Positions 26,022-34,282 of a stretch of 64,000 nucleotides of DNA are shown piece after piece. The DNA is from Pseudomonadota bacterium. GTDB taxonomy: Bacteria > Pseudomonadota > Alphaproteobacteria > Rhizobiales > Pleomorphomonadaceae. Position 1 is the stretch's first letter; each line of letters starts with the position of its first letter. The translations under genes and the position numbers were made by a program. The notes under the pieces are model-generated. The model saw only the letters and a list, made by a program, of their open reading frames with translations, searched no databases and was not told the origin of the DNA. Location of the stretch: contig JAEZHI010000040.1 in NCBI GenBank assembly GCA_023436885.1, positions 372,001 through 436,000 on the forward strand, read 5' to 3'.

Positions 26022-28001
26022 ATGACGGGCGGACTGAGAGTGTCAAGTACGAGTTGGCGATATCGGGAAGACATTGACGGTCTGCGAGCGCTGGCAGTCG
26101 CTATTGTCATTCTGTTTCACCTTGAAGTCGGCTGGATTCCCGGCGGCTTTATCGGTGTCGACGTCTTCTTCGTCATCTCAGGCTTTCTCATCACGTCGCT
26201 GATATCGAGGCAGATCGTCGAGGGCCGCTTCAGCCTGATCGATTTTTACGAACGTCGCTTCCGCCGCATCTATCCCAATCTCCTGATCGTACTGACGGTG
26301 ACGGCCATACTCGGCTTCATCGCCATGGTACCAATGACTTACAGGCCATTCGGCCGCAATCTGATCTGGGCGACACTCTCTGCCTCCAACTTCTCGTTCA
26401 TCGGCGGCGACGGCTATTTCGATCCCGACAACCTCACCAAGCCACTTCTGCACACGTGGTCGCTCGGCGTTGAGGAGCAGTTCTACCTCGTCTTTCCCGG
26501 GCTGCTGATTCTCGTTGCCAAGCGCGGCTACGATGCACGATGGCTGATCGGCATCGTCGTCGGACTTTCGCTTGCCCTCAGTATTGGTGCGGCTCTCGTG
26601 AACTGGGCGCCCGCCTACTTCCTGCTGCCAACCCGCTTCTGGGAGCTCGGCATCGGTGGACTAATTGCCATACTGCCCCCAAGCAATCACCTCTCTTATG
26701 CTCAGCGTTCCATCCTCGGCATCGCAGGGCTAATAGCAATCGGCTGGGCGACCCTCCGCCTTACCGATGCCGACCCATTCCCCGGCTATCTGGCGCTGGC
26801 GCCAACACTCGGCGCGGCGGTGGTGATCTGGGCTAACGGGGGGCTTGCTGGTCGCATCCTGTCTCTCCGTCCCTTTATCTGGACCGGCCGTCTGTCCTTT
26901 GCACTCTATCTTTGGCACTGGCCACTGATCTCGATTGCGGCAGGCATCGGTCTACCTCCAACCAATAATGGAAGCCGCATAGTTATCGTCGCGATTATAT
27001 TCGCCCTCTCTCTGGCGGGCTACTTCCTTTGGGAGCAACCAATTCGCCAACGGCGTATATTAGAGAGCCGTAAGAGCTTCTTCGTAGCGTTGAGCGTATT
27101 CGCTGCACTTATTATTGCACTTGGTGCAGCTATTTTCCAAACGAAGGGGATACCACAAAGATTACCGAAAGACCTTGCCGAGATCGAGAAAATAACGAAA
27201 AACGAGTCGTTTTATATAGCGAAGCGTTGCCCCGCCCTGATCACAGGAGAGGTGGTACCCTGCCCGCTCGGAGATGAAGGGGCGAATCTGGTATCTTTTG
27301 TCATCATTGGGGATTCGCACGCGCAAGCAGCTGCAGCCGAAATTGGCGACCTTGCTAAGTCGTACCATCTACGAGGCCTTTACTTAGGGAGAGCCGGATG
27401 TCCGCCGATCAAATTACTGACAAGGACACCGAGTTCATCCTGCGCCCAACACTATGAATTTGCCAAGAGCCAAATAGAAGAGAACAACCCCAGGCTGGTG
27501 ATACTTATTTCACAGTGGACAGCCCTTACGGGAGACCCGGAAGGTGGATACAAAACCCCTTTATTTAGTAAGGGTGACCCTATCGCGGAATCACGGCGGC
27601 TACCCCTGGTTACCTCAGCAGTCGATGAAACACTGACGGACATTGGTGCCCGAAAAATAGTTACAGCATTGACTGTTCCTGAATACAACGACCAGCCGTC
27701 GATCGTCTGGGAACGATGGACGGAACGTCTTGGGCTTCCACAATTCACTGCCGCCCTGACTCTAAAGGACTACCGCGACCGGCAGATCTACGTCAAAAGC
27801 ATGCTGGACCAGGCTCAAGAAACCTTTTCCAACTTGGACGTACTGGATCCTTCGCCTATATTCTGCAAAGAAGAAATTTGCACCCGGGCAGTCGGGGAGA
27901 AAATACTCTATAGAGACAATAGCCACTTGTCGCACTTAGGAGCAGAAATTTACGCGAAAATGTTTGAACCTTACTTTGCGAGTCTAGCAGAGCAGAAATA
28001 A
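26022..28001 (+). CDS. Acyltransferase 3 family O-acetyltransferase with C-terminal SGNH-like domain
   Basis: 659-aa fusion. Residues about 12-340 are the ten-helix acyltransferase-3 membrane part (YREDIDGLRALAVAIVILFHL, GGFIGVDVFFVISGFLIT, HTWSLGVEEQFYLVFPGLLIL). After a TM at about 355 the C-terminal 280 residues resemble SGNH hydrolases: FVIIGDSHAQAA holds the GDSH nucleophile block and YRDNSHLSHLGAEIYA the Asp/His block. Such OafA-type proteins acetylate O-antigen or other surface glycans. Base composition falls in the C-terminal half (27.0-28.0 kb), unlike neighbours, which suggests transfer. It abuts the phage lysis genes and could be a lysogenic-conversion gene altering the phage receptor. 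Confidence 0.9.
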   Translation: MTGGLRVSSTSWRYREDIDGLRALAVAIVILFHLEVGWIPGGFIGVDVFFVISGFLITSLISRQIVEGRFSLIDFYERRFRRIYPNLLIVLTVTAILGFIAMVPMTYRPFGRNLIWATLSASNFSFIGGDGYFDPDNLTKPLLHTWSLGVEEQFYLVFPGLLILVAKRGYDARWLIGIVVGLSLALSIGAALVNWAPAYFLLPTRFWELGIGGLIAILPPSNHLSYAQRSILGIAGLIAIGWATLRLTDADPFPGYLALAPTLGAAVVIWANGGLAGRILSLRPFIWTGRLSFALYLWHWPLISIAAGIGLPPTNNGSRIVIVAIIFALSLAGYFLWEQPIRQRRILESRKSFFVALSVFAALIIALGAAIFQTKGIPQRLPKDLAEIEKITKNESFYIAKRCPALITGEVVPCPLGDEGANLVSFVIIGDSHAQAAAAEIGDLAKSYHLRGLYLGRAGCPPIKLLTRTPSSSCAQHYEFAKSQIEENNPRLVILISQWTALTGDPEGGYKTPLFSKGDPIAESRRLPLVTSAVDETLTDIGARKIVTALTVPEYNDQPSIVWERWTERLGLPQFTAALTLKDYRDRQIYVKSMLDQAQETFSNLDVLDPSPIFCKEEICTRAVGEKILYRDNSHLSHLGAEIYAKMFEPYFASLAEQK

Positions 28002-28022
28002 TGTCGAGAAAGGTGCAATAAA

Positions 28023-28334
28023 CTATTTAAACAGCTCTTCTTTTACCTCGTCATAGAAGGTGGCGCAATCCGCCGCCTGCCTGTCCACACCATCAGCGAC
28101 AATCAGCCACCGCCCCTGCACGGTGCGCCACTTCTCGCCGACTTTTGGCGTCACGCGCGGCATCTTGTCGCGGCAGCGCGCCGGCAGTTCGGGCAGGGTT
28201 ACGCCTGCGTTCTGGCGACCGATCTCATTTGACGCCGCCGCGAGGCGCTGGTCGAGATTGCCGCAGCCAGTCAAGATCGCCGTCAGTAACACGACAACCA
28301 TCATCGCCGGCATCAGCGGCCACTGCGGCTTCAT
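28023..28334 (-). CDS. Phage outer-membrane spanin, Rz1-like lipoprotein
   Basis: 103-aa lipoprotein. After MKPQWPLMPAMMVVVLLTAIL the lipobox LTGC places a lipid-anchored Cys near residue 24. The mature part is short, with several prolines and the motif PELPARCRDKMP. ATG 28334 is chosen for a GGAAG ribosome site. It begins inside the 3' end of the Rz-like gene in another frame (110-base overlap), the classic Rz/Rz1 arrangement. The last 65 residues have an acidic pattern and two more Cys (ADCATF). It should link to the inner spanin and fuse the membranes in the last step of lysis. Confidence 0.75.
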   Translation of the reverse strand: MKPQWPLMPAMMVVVLLTAILTGCGNLDQRLAAASNEIGRQNAGVTLPELPARCRDKMPRVTPKVGEKWRTVQGRWLIVADGVDRQAADCATFYDEVKEELFK

Positions 28335-28623
28335 ATTGCTTCCACGCATCGTCCGCTTCCTTGTTCGCCGCCTCGGCCCGCGCCCGATCGCTGGCCGTTG
28401 CAGCTTCAGCTACCTTGAATTGCCGGCGCATTTCATTGATCTGGCCCTGCAGCGCCAGCTTCTCCGATGCTGCAACGAGGCCCTCACGCGCCGCCGAGGC
28501 GACGGCTGGGTCGTGGATCAGCCAGACATAGAGGCTCATCAATGCGGCCGTCATGAACGCGCCAGCTACAACACCGGTGATGGCAGTGGCTGTCGTCCCG
28601 ATCTTGTCGAGTAGGCCGAACAT
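28225..28623 (-). CDS. Phage inner-membrane spanin, Rz-like
   Basis: 132-aa protein with one N-terminal transmembrane helix (about 13-36, ATAITGVVAGAFMTAALMSLYVWL) then a periplasmic coiled coil rich in Ala/Glu/Lys (AREGLVAASEKLALQGQINEMRRQFKVAEAATASDRARAEAANKEADDAWKQYEAA). That is the Rz layout. Its start is at the last base of the endolysin gene, and its 3' end holds the start of the Rz1-like gene. Order holin-like, endolysin, Rz, Rz1 matches a complete Gram-negative lysis cassette. Confidence 0.8.
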   Translation of the reverse strand: MFGLLDKIGTTATAITGVVAGAFMTAALMSLYVWLIHDPAVASAAREGLVAASEKLALQGQINEMRRQFKVAEAATASDRARAEAANKEADDAWKQYEAAVAADAGDDGCRVTDGDLDWLRQSRPAPRGGVK

Positions 28624-29214
28624 CAGAGCACCCCCGAGGCGCAGAGTTCACCCTCGCCGATGCGGGCGGCGTCGCCCATGCCGCGCCGCCGGGCGAGGCC
28701 GACCACCATGCGCCCACCAACTCGGTTGAAGGCGGTGGCGGCGGTGCAGCTCTCCTGCCATCGGCCTGCCCGGCCGAGCCGCGCCGCCGTCGAACCACAG
28801 ACAGCGTTGGCGCCGATGTTCCAGGCAAGCGAATCCATCATGGCCCGCCAGCCCAACGGGGCGGCGGGCCAATTGGCAATGCAGGCTGTGAGCTTGGCCC
28901 GGTAATCGCGCACGATCTTGCCGGCGAGACGTCGGTCGCAACCGACAGGCGTTTCCACCATGCCGGGCCTCACACCGACGGTATCGCCGTCGCAAATGGT
29001 CCAGACGGGCGGCTGGGCGATCGTATCGAGATAGGCGGTGAGCGACCGCCCCTCCCAGGGCTTCACCAACACCTCAACGGCCAACGCCACATCATCGGGC
29101 ACCGGCGTAGCGCCTGGCATCAGCGCAACCGTGCCACCTGCACCGGCCGCCACGACCACAGCAGCGATCGCCGCGCGGGCGCGCCGCGTCGGCGAGAGCT
29201 TAATCGTCGCCATC
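28623..29214 (-). CDS. Phage endolysin, GH24 lysozyme, probably SAR type
   Basis: 196-aa lysozyme from ATG 29214. Residues 12-33 form a weakly hydrophobic Ala/Gly-rich segment (ARAAIAAVVVAAGAGGTVALM), typical of signal-anchor-release endolysins that reach the periplasm without holin holes. The catalytic triad of the T4/R21 family is read as E54 (KPWEGRSL), D63 (AYLDT) and T72 (VWTICDGDT); D to T spacing is longer than in T4, as in many GH24 variants with an inserted loop. CxxN and Cys residues follow. It overlaps the holin-like gene by 15 bases and abuts the Rz gene. Confidence 0.85.
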
Positions 29215-29433
29215 GCGCAAGGCCTCCTGCAAGAGATAACGGGCCACGAAGGCGGCGAAGACCACGCCAAAAGCCACGAAGGGAAAGGCGGCAGGCGGGA
29301 TCAGCTCGGTGCCGGCAAGATAGGGCAGCACCGCCTCGGCAGCCGTAAGGGCACCGCCGGCGATCAGGATGTGAGAAGTCCAGGAATGCCTTAGCACCCG
29401 GCGGGCGTTGGGCACGAGCCTCGGTCGCTTCAT
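29200..29433 (-). CDS. Holin-like small membrane protein
   Basis: 77-aa protein with a basic N-terminus (MKRPRLVPNARRVLRHSW), two hydrophobic helices (ILIAGGALTAAEAVLPYLAG and FPFVAFGVVFAAFVARYLL) and an acidic tail. Size, topology and place before the endolysin gene fit a class II holin or pinholin. It overlaps the endolysin start by 15 bases. A named holin family was not recognised, so the role rests on context. Confidence 0.65.
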   Translation of the reverse strand: MKRPRLVPNARRVLRHSWTSHILIAGGALTAAEAVLPYLAGTELIPPAAFPFVAFGVVFAAFVARYLLQEALRDGDD

Positions 29434-29492
29434 CGCGCAAACTCCAGCAAACAGGACTGGAGATTAGGCGATACGGGTTTTCGGGCTGACGC

Positions 29493-29894
29493 TCAGGTGA
29501 TCTTCAGCCAGTGACGCAGCAGCGACACTGCCTGATCGGAAAACCAAGCCATGGTGGCGCCGAGGCTGACGCCGCCGATCGCCAGCACACCGACGATGCG
29601 CAGGCCGGTGGCCTTCATGTCACGCCAATCGGAGACCGCCGGCAGGACAGTCTCCGCCTGGATACGAACGAGATCCTCCACCACCTGTCGGCTCAGGGTG
29701 AGTTCCGTCTTGAGAGCGGACAACTCGCATGCCTGCTCGTCGAGACGGCGATGCATGGCGGCGCGATTGTCACGTGCCGCGATCTTCTCATCGCCGAAAT
29801 CGGCGAGCAGATGCTGGACGCTGGCGCTGAGCTCGCCGAGCCGAAGCAGCACTTCGTTCGTGAGATCGGCATCGTGCGAGAGAGGCTTGATCAT
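29493..29894 (-). CDS. Phage-associated coiled-coil membrane protein, DUF1515-like
   Basis: 133-aa protein: a long coiled coil (residues about 10-90; ADLTNEVLLRLGELSASVQHLL, AAMHRRLDEQACELSALKTEL) followed by one transmembrane helix (LRIVGVLAIGGVSLGATMAWF) and a short tail. The AAMHRRLD motif recalls DUF1515 proteins found near lysis genes of rhizobial prophages. Role unknown. It lies between the DUF4376 protein and the holin-like gene on the same strand. Confidence 0.65.
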   Translation of the reverse strand: MIKPLSHDADLTNEVLLRLGELSASVQHLLADFGDEKIAARDNRAAMHRRLDEQACELSALKTELTLSRQVVEDLVRIQAETVLPAVSDWRDMKATGLRIVGVLAIGGVSLGATMAWFSDQAVSLLRHWLKIT

Positions 29895-29903
29895 CCGCTT
29901 GCC

Positions 29904-30584
29904 TTATGAAGCCGGCCAACCGGTGTCGACATCGATGGCGGCCAAGGCCGCTTCATCTTCAGCTTGAAGAGCCGCATCCTTGAGATCGCGCCGATATTGC
30001 ACGATGGCCGCATAATAGTTGCCGACGGCAGCAGCGAGCGCCAAGCCCTCAGACGGTGTCGCCAGCGGAATGCGGACATTCTCGATGGAGATCCAGCCCC
30101 GCGCATAGCTTTCAGGCCAGGCAACAACGCCCGCTGCAGCGGCCGTGGCCGTCGCCGCCATGGCGGTGAGATCCGCTCGGCTGCCATCATCAAGGGCAAC
30201 GTGAAGGCCGGATTCGAGAGGGGCGCCAGCGGCGAGGAGTGAGGCGGAGACTGATGTTATGGCGGAGATTTTGGCGGAGCGAAGGTCATCCAGCGATGGC
30301 GGCGGCGGCAAGGCGCTATAGCCTCGCTCGCCGGGATCCCCGATAAAATCGATGACGACTTCGGCATGGCTGAGATACCAAGTTTCACCACGATAGTCGA
30401 GGACTACAGACCATGTACCATCCTTCCAAGTAGCCGTTTTCTTTGCCTCAAGGATGGGCGGTGCTAGCTCCACACAGCCAGCAGGAAGATGGAAAACTCC
30501 TACCTCCAGGGGGCTTTCGTACGCGCTTGTTGGCCCTACGTAAAGCCCGTCCGCATCCAGTTGATAAACGGTTCTAGTAGTCAT
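29904..30584 (-). CDS. Tail-fibre-associated protein with DUF4376-like domain
   Basis: 226-aa protein. The N-terminal 80 residues are strand-rich with YQLDADGLYVGPTSAYESP and LEAKKTATWKDGTWSVVLDYRG, as in phage tail-fibre assembly or base proteins. The C-terminal part (about 100-225, SLDDLRSAKISAITSVSASLL to IDVDTGWPAS) matches the DUF4376 pattern. ATG 30584 has TGAGGTCC upstream. It starts eight bases after the tail-fibre stop and is surely co-transcribed with it. It is probably a chaperone or a small tip protein of the fibre. Confidence 0.78.
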   Translation of the reverse strand: MTTRTVYQLDADGLYVGPTSAYESPLEVGVFHLPAGCVELAPPILEAKKTATWKDGTWSVVLDYRGETWYLSHAEVVIDFIGDPGERGYSALPPPPSLDDLRSAKISAITSVSASLLAAGAPLESGLHVALDDGSRADLTAMAATATAAAAGVVAWPESYARGWISIENVRIPLATPSEGLALAAAVGNYYAAIVQYRRDLKDAALQAEDEAALAAIDVDTGWPAS

Positions 30585-30592
30585 GTAGGACC

Positions 30593-31852
30593 TCAATACT
30601 TAATGCAGCCAAGAAGAGCGACGTTGATGGGGCGGGTTTCAGTACCGGCGTTAGCGAGAATGCTAATTGTCGAGTTGTACTCGAGGTCAACGTTCCTGTT
30701 TGAGCCCCCGCTCAGGGTTCGGCTAGACTGTCCGATAGTCGAACTAAACGAGTGCGTATGCGGTCCCACCATATCCGCCTGCTGACTACCCAGCACGCGG
30801 CCCGCATCAATCCCGCGCCCGCCATCCAGGAATCGCATGAACACACCGCGCAAATCCCGTGTCACGAGATAGTTGCCGGTTGCCGATCGCGTGGTATTGG
30901 GGTTCGCAGGATCGGTACACCGATACCAAGCTGTCGCGGTCGCATTCAGCGCATCGCCGCAATACTTGACGGCGTCGAGATCAGCATAGACCAGACGGTT
31001 GATGGCTGATCCGTCGCCAACGATCCAGCCTGCCGGCGGTGCGGACAGATCGAATCCCATGACTGCACCTGTCGGCACACCGGCCACGGAGATTGTCACG
31101 TCGCCCGAGAGACTGACCTCCGTCGCGCCGTTCAGCTTCACGCCATTACCGGCAATCAACTTACGCCCAGTCGGCACATAGCCGCTCAGCATGGCGCTCA
31201 CCTGCGCAGTGGTTGAATAACTCGCCGGGTTCCAGGTCTGCGCCGCTGCTGCGCTGGCCGCCGCCTCGGCCGCCTTGTTGGTCGCAACCCCGGCTGCGGT
31301 CGCCGCGGTATTGGCATTCCCTTCCGCCGCAACAACCGCCCCGGAGATGCCGGCCACGGTCGTGATATCCTCGGCGATGGGAGCCAGCGTCGTCAGCTGC
31401 GGCTGGATATCGGCCAGCGAGAGCACCGCTCCCGTCAGCTTATCCACCGAAACCGATGAGCTCACAGGCAGCACGACCGAGCGCGCCACTTGCTCCTTGA
31501 GCTGCAGTGACATCTGCGTCTGAAGATCGATCGCCCGTTCGATGGTCTCGGCAAAATAGGCGCCCTGGTTCTCAAGGTCGACATTCTGCGTGAAAGGCAC
31601 GTTGAGAATCAGCGTCACCCGATATCCGGCAGGGTACGCTTGGACCGTATCGACCGCCCCACCGCCGCTCTCGCCAATTCCGTCCACTGTGTAGTCGGTT
31701 CCGAGAACCAACGCGCTTTCGGTCCCATCCGGTGCCGTCAGGATGATGCGGATATGCGCCGCGTCATAGATCCTGAAACCATAGGGAAAATGTGTCGTCA
31801 CCCCGTTGCAGGCATAGGGGCCAGAGCGGTTCACTTCGCTCGCAATCGTCAT
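30593..31852 (-). CDS. T7-type tail fibre protein
   Basis: 419-aa fibre. The N-terminal about 150 residues (EVNRSGPYACNGVTTHFPYGFRIYDAAHIRIIL, then TDYTVDG, QAYPAGYRVTLILNVP and TIERAIDLQTQMSLQLKEQVAR) are the T7 gp17 tail-attachment domain. It is followed by an Ala-rich coiled shaft (VATNKAAEAAASAAAAQT) and a collar-type C-terminal part (GAVMGFDLSAPPAGWIVGDG, RDLRGVFMRFLDGGRGID, GPHTHSF). The gp17-type N-terminus ties this phage block to podoviruses with short tails. The reading frame is intact. Confidence 0.9.
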   Translation of the reverse strand: MTIASEVNRSGPYACNGVTTHFPYGFRIYDAAHIRIILTAPDGTESALVLGTDYTVDGIGESGGGAVDTVQAYPAGYRVTLILNVPFTQNVDLENQGAYFAETIERAIDLQTQMSLQLKEQVARSVVLPVSSSVSVDKLTGAVLSLADIQPQLTTLAPIAEDITTVAGISGAVVAAEGNANTAATAAGVATNKAAEAAASAAAAQTWNPASYSTTAQVSAMLSGYVPTGRKLIAGNGVKLNGATEVSLSGDVTISVAGVPTGAVMGFDLSAPPAGWIVGDGSAINRLVYADLDAVKYCGDALNATATAWYRCTDPANPNTTRSATGNYLVTRDLRGVFMRFLDGGRGIDAGRVLGSQQADMVGPHTHSFSSTIGQSSRTLSGGSNRNVDLEYNSTISILANAGTETRPINVALLGCIKY

Positions 31853-31921
31853 GGGCAGGCCTCGCTGATTTTGCGAGACACTACCTCCCTGTGGTTTGTT
31901 TCATCCCGCACCAAACACATG

Positions 31922-32284
31922 CTAGATCGCGGCGGTCGCCGGCGCATCCATCAGCAGTGCGGTAGCCATCATGGCAGGTTGTGCGATCATGGGGGCGACG
32001 CCGGGCTGTGCGGATTTGGCCAGCGGCGCCCACATGTCCACTCGCGCCGCGCCATCGTCGAGCGTCGGCGCATCGTCACGGATTTCCGGGGCTGAGCCGA
32101 TCAGGCCAAGGCTCCGGTCGCCGGCCTCAGCCGCCGCTTGCACCACCCTCTGGCGGGTAAGCAGCAGCGTAGCACCGAGGGCACGCGAGAGATCGCCTGC
32201 CGTCGCCTCGGGATGGCCATGGAAGAGGGCCGCCACCATCGTCTTGACCGCTTCCTCGGCCTTGCCGCCCGGCACAGCCACCAC
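31922..32284 (-). CDS. Hypothetical protein in phage block, possible fragment
   Basis: 120 aa from a GTG with no good ribosome site. The open frame extends upstream to about 32341 without an ATG (RIGDWGFRGRRERR is read before the start), so this may be the remnant of a longer gene. The first 60 residues form helices (AEEAVKTMVAALFHGHPEATAGDLSRALGATLLLTRQRVV) that look like a DNA-binding or tower domain; the end is Ala/Met/Pro-rich. Family not recognised. It lies between the tail fibre and the secreted proteins. Confidence 0.45.
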   Translation of the reverse strand: MVAVPGGKAEEAVKTMVAALFHGHPEATAGDLSRALGATLLLTRQRVVQAAAEAGDRSLGLIGSAPEIRDDAPTLDDGAARVDMWAPLAKSAQPGVAPMIAQPAMMATALLMDAPATAAI

Positions 32285-32433
32285 CCGCCGCTCGCGCCGA
32301 CCTCGAAATCCCCAGTCCCCGATCCGCCTCGGCTTCTGCCGCTATCGGTTCAAATCCTCTTCACAAACCACCTGAGGTAGAGCACGCTGCCTCCAGCGAC
32401 TCGCTGGCCTGACACTTGGCCACCGCACCGGGG

Positions 32434-32715
32434 ATGGCCTCTACCGTGACCTTGTTCTTCGTTATGCTTGTTGTGAAGCTCCTGGATTTTGCGGCGATTG
32501 CTTCTTTCATCATAGGGCTGTTCAAAGTCAGGAATGCGGTTGGCTACCCGCTTGCCATCGGTCTCGCCATCCTCGGACATGTGATCCTGAGAAGCACCCA
32601 GCTTGTCAGTGTCCGCTGGGCCGGGGTCGAGCTCATCAGCATTGTCGCCGGCCTGGTTGCGGCTTGCCTCGCCTTTTTCATCGGCAAGGCGCTGCGCAGG
32701 GACATTCGACACTGA
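32434..32715 (+). CDS. Small multi-pass membrane protein
   Basis: About 93 aa with three hydrophobic helices (VTLFFVMLVVKLLDFAAIASFIIGLF, YPLAIGLAILGHVILR, ISIVAGLVAACLAFFIG) and a basic end (KALRRDIRH). It is the only plus-strand gene within phage block 1 and so is probably a host or moron gene. The ribosome site is weak and a TTG at 32416 or an ATG at 32464 are other possible starts. Function unknown. Confidence 0.5.
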   Translation: MASTVTLFFVMLVVKLLDFAAIASFIIGLFKVRNAVGYPLAIGLAILGHVILRSTQLVSVRWAGVELISIVAGLVAACLAFFIGKALRRDIRH

Positions 32716-32741
32716 GAGCTGGGCCTCCGGCAGTTGATCCG

Positions 32742-33287
32742 TCAGTTGCTACCGAGCGCCTTCTCCTTGGCGGTGGCCAGAATGCCCTGCGCGATGAGCC
32801 GGGCACTCGCCTCGAGCGCATCTTCTGACAGGCTCATGCCCTGTGTGTTGGCGTGACGGCTGATGACCCCGTCGAAATATGCCTGCTTTTGCGCCTCGAT
32901 TTTCTGGTCGTAGACCTGCAACTTTTCGAAACTGATCTTGCCGCGGATATTGTCCTGCAGGGTCGTCGCCTTGAACCCGTTCAGCTTGGCAAGTGGCTGA
33001 AGGCCCACGCGGTCGGCCTCGGCGGCCAGCAGGGCAAAGGAAAATGCCATCAACTTCTTGAGCTTGAGCGAACCGCCTTGTCCTGCGAATGTACTTTTCG
33101 GAAGACGACCGATGCTGTCGACAACCTGGTTCTCGGCTGTCTTGACGATGGCGGCCTTTTCGAACTCATCAAACTTGCTGAGATCGACGAACCCATCGGG
33201 TGTCATGGCAACACTGCCCGCCTCGGCATGAAAGCTGCCGAGCAACACGGCAAGCGCCATCACCAACCCCTGAACGAACTTCTGCAC
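32742..33287 (-). CDS. Secreted protein of unknown function
   Basis: 181-aa protein with a signal peptide (VQKFVQGLVMALAVLLGSFHAEAG). The mature part is helical: VDLSKFDEFEKAAIVKTAENQVVDSIGRLPK, AFSFALLAAEADRVGLQPLAKLNGFKATTLQ and a C-terminal ALEASARLIAQGILATAKEKAL. GTG 33287 is preferred because GGGAG stands nine bases upstream; a frame to 33326 exists. Third of three consecutive exported proteins downstream of the ejection protein, but it lacks the DP..D/WK.QID module of the other two. No family was recognised. Confidence 0.65.
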   Translation of the reverse strand: MQKFVQGLVMALAVLLGSFHAEAGSVAMTPDGFVDLSKFDEFEKAAIVKTAENQVVDSIGRLPKSTFAGQGGSLKLKKLMAFSFALLAAEADRVGLQPLAKLNGFKATTLQDNIRGKISFEKLQVYDQKIEAQKQAYFDGVISRHANTQGMSLSEDALEASARLIAQGILATAKEKALGSN

Positions 33288-33453
33288 GGCCAACTTCTCC
33301 CTGGTCCTAGTCCGGCAGCAGCCCACAATGGTCTCCCGCCGATATGCTGTGAAAACAAATCCAGCGCACTCTCAAGCAAAGCGGGTAACCGGTTCGCCTA
33401 GGAAATGCGTCGTTTTGGAAGATCTTGCTCACGCGCCCCGTCCGGCTCACTTC

Positions 33454-33783
33454 CTATCGAAAGGCCGCAAGCGTCGACCGATCCGCCACCTCCATGTCTA
33501 TCTGCGCCTTCCAGGCGAGAAGGTGCTTGCGGTTGAAGACGTTCGTTACGCTATCGGCATAGGGCCAGTAGTCGGTCCCCTTGATGTCCCCGATCGGGTC
33601 AAGGCTCGGGTCGACCGTTCCATCGTCGGCGCCGAAGGTCTGGTTGGACGAAAGCGCCCCCAGCACCGTTTCGTGCCGCCATGCGGCCTGCCAGACTTCC
33701 AAGGGAGCCGGCAGCTCAGCGGCACGCGCCGACGACACCGATAACAAAACAGAAGTAACGATGGCCGCCAGCCAAACACGCAT
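33454..33783 (-). CDS. Secreted stand-alone copy of ejection-protein module, paralog 1
   Basis: 109-aa protein: signal peptide (MRVWLAAIVTSVLLSVSSARA) then one compact domain. Landmarks are EVWQAAWRHE, DDGTVDPSLDP, DYWPYAD and LAWKAQIDMEVAD. The same landmarks occur at about residues 1026-1111 of the large protein at 34283-38005 (DDGTTDPNFD, KYWAYRD, KAWKDQIDMEDED) and in the next gene. Start ATG 33783 is chosen to match the paralog (MRVCL) and a GGGAA site. No cysteines are seen in the mature part. It is probably periplasmic. The module's function is unknown. Confidence 0.75.
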   Translation of the reverse strand: MRVWLAAIVTSVLLSVSSARAAELPAPLEVWQAAWRHETVLGALSSNQTFGADDGTVDPSLDPIGDIKGTDYWPYADSVTNVFNRKHLLAWKAQIDMEVADRSTLAAFR

Positions 33784-33885
33784 GAAGAGATTCCCGGACA
33801 TGGCGCAACCATAGAGAACATCACGCCAGCCGTCATCCGCGCGTTTATACGGTCAGAGCGCTCTCCCCACGCGCAGAGCGTGGGT

Positions 33886-34215
33886 TCAGCCGGCGGAGCC
33901 GAGTATCCGCCAATCCTGCCGCTCCCTGTCGATCTGAAATTTCCAGACGTCGTAAGCCTGCCGGCTCCGCAGGCGCCCGAGCTGCTCGGGATAATTCTGG
34001 TAGTCGGTGCCCTCCGACGCCTGCCAGGCATCAAAGGCAGGGTCGAGCGTGTCCAGATCGACATTCCGCATCCCGTTGGCTAGCCAGGAGCCCACAATCG
34101 TCTCCAGCCGCCAAGCAGCCTGCCAGGTCTCCGACAGACTCGGCTGTCCGGCCGGCTGCGCCAAGGCGGTTAACGGCAGAAGAAGGGAGAGGAAGGCGAT
34201 CAGGCAAACACGCAT
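33886..34215 (-). CDS. Secreted stand-alone copy of ejection-protein module, paralog 2
   Basis: Also 109 aa, with signal peptide MRVCLIAFLSLLLPLTALA. The domain shows ETWQAAWRLE, DLDTLDPAFD, DYQNYPE and DVWKFQIDRERQD, aligned end to end with the 33454 gene and with the C-terminal module of the large virion protein 68 bases upstream. ATG 34215 has GGAG seven bases before it. Divergence between the paralogs is large outside the landmarks, so duplication is old. Exported copies of a domain from an ejected phage protein might compete with incoming virions (superinfection exclusion); this is a hypothesis. Confidence 0.75.
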   Translation of the reverse strand: MRVCLIAFLSLLLPLTALAQPAGQPSLSETWQAAWRLETIVGSWLANGMRNVDLDTLDPAFDAWQASEGTDYQNYPEQLGRLRSRQAYDVWKFQIDRERQDWRILGSAG

Positions 34216-34282
34216 CGGGCTGCTCCGTGGATGCATGCAACCATAGAGCAGCCCGTGCGGGCGGTCATCGACCTTGATACGG

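Noticed and set aside
32350..32712. 120-codon minus-strand frame
   Set aside because: Antisense to a frame with three clear membrane helices; its own sequence is highly charged and without motifs.
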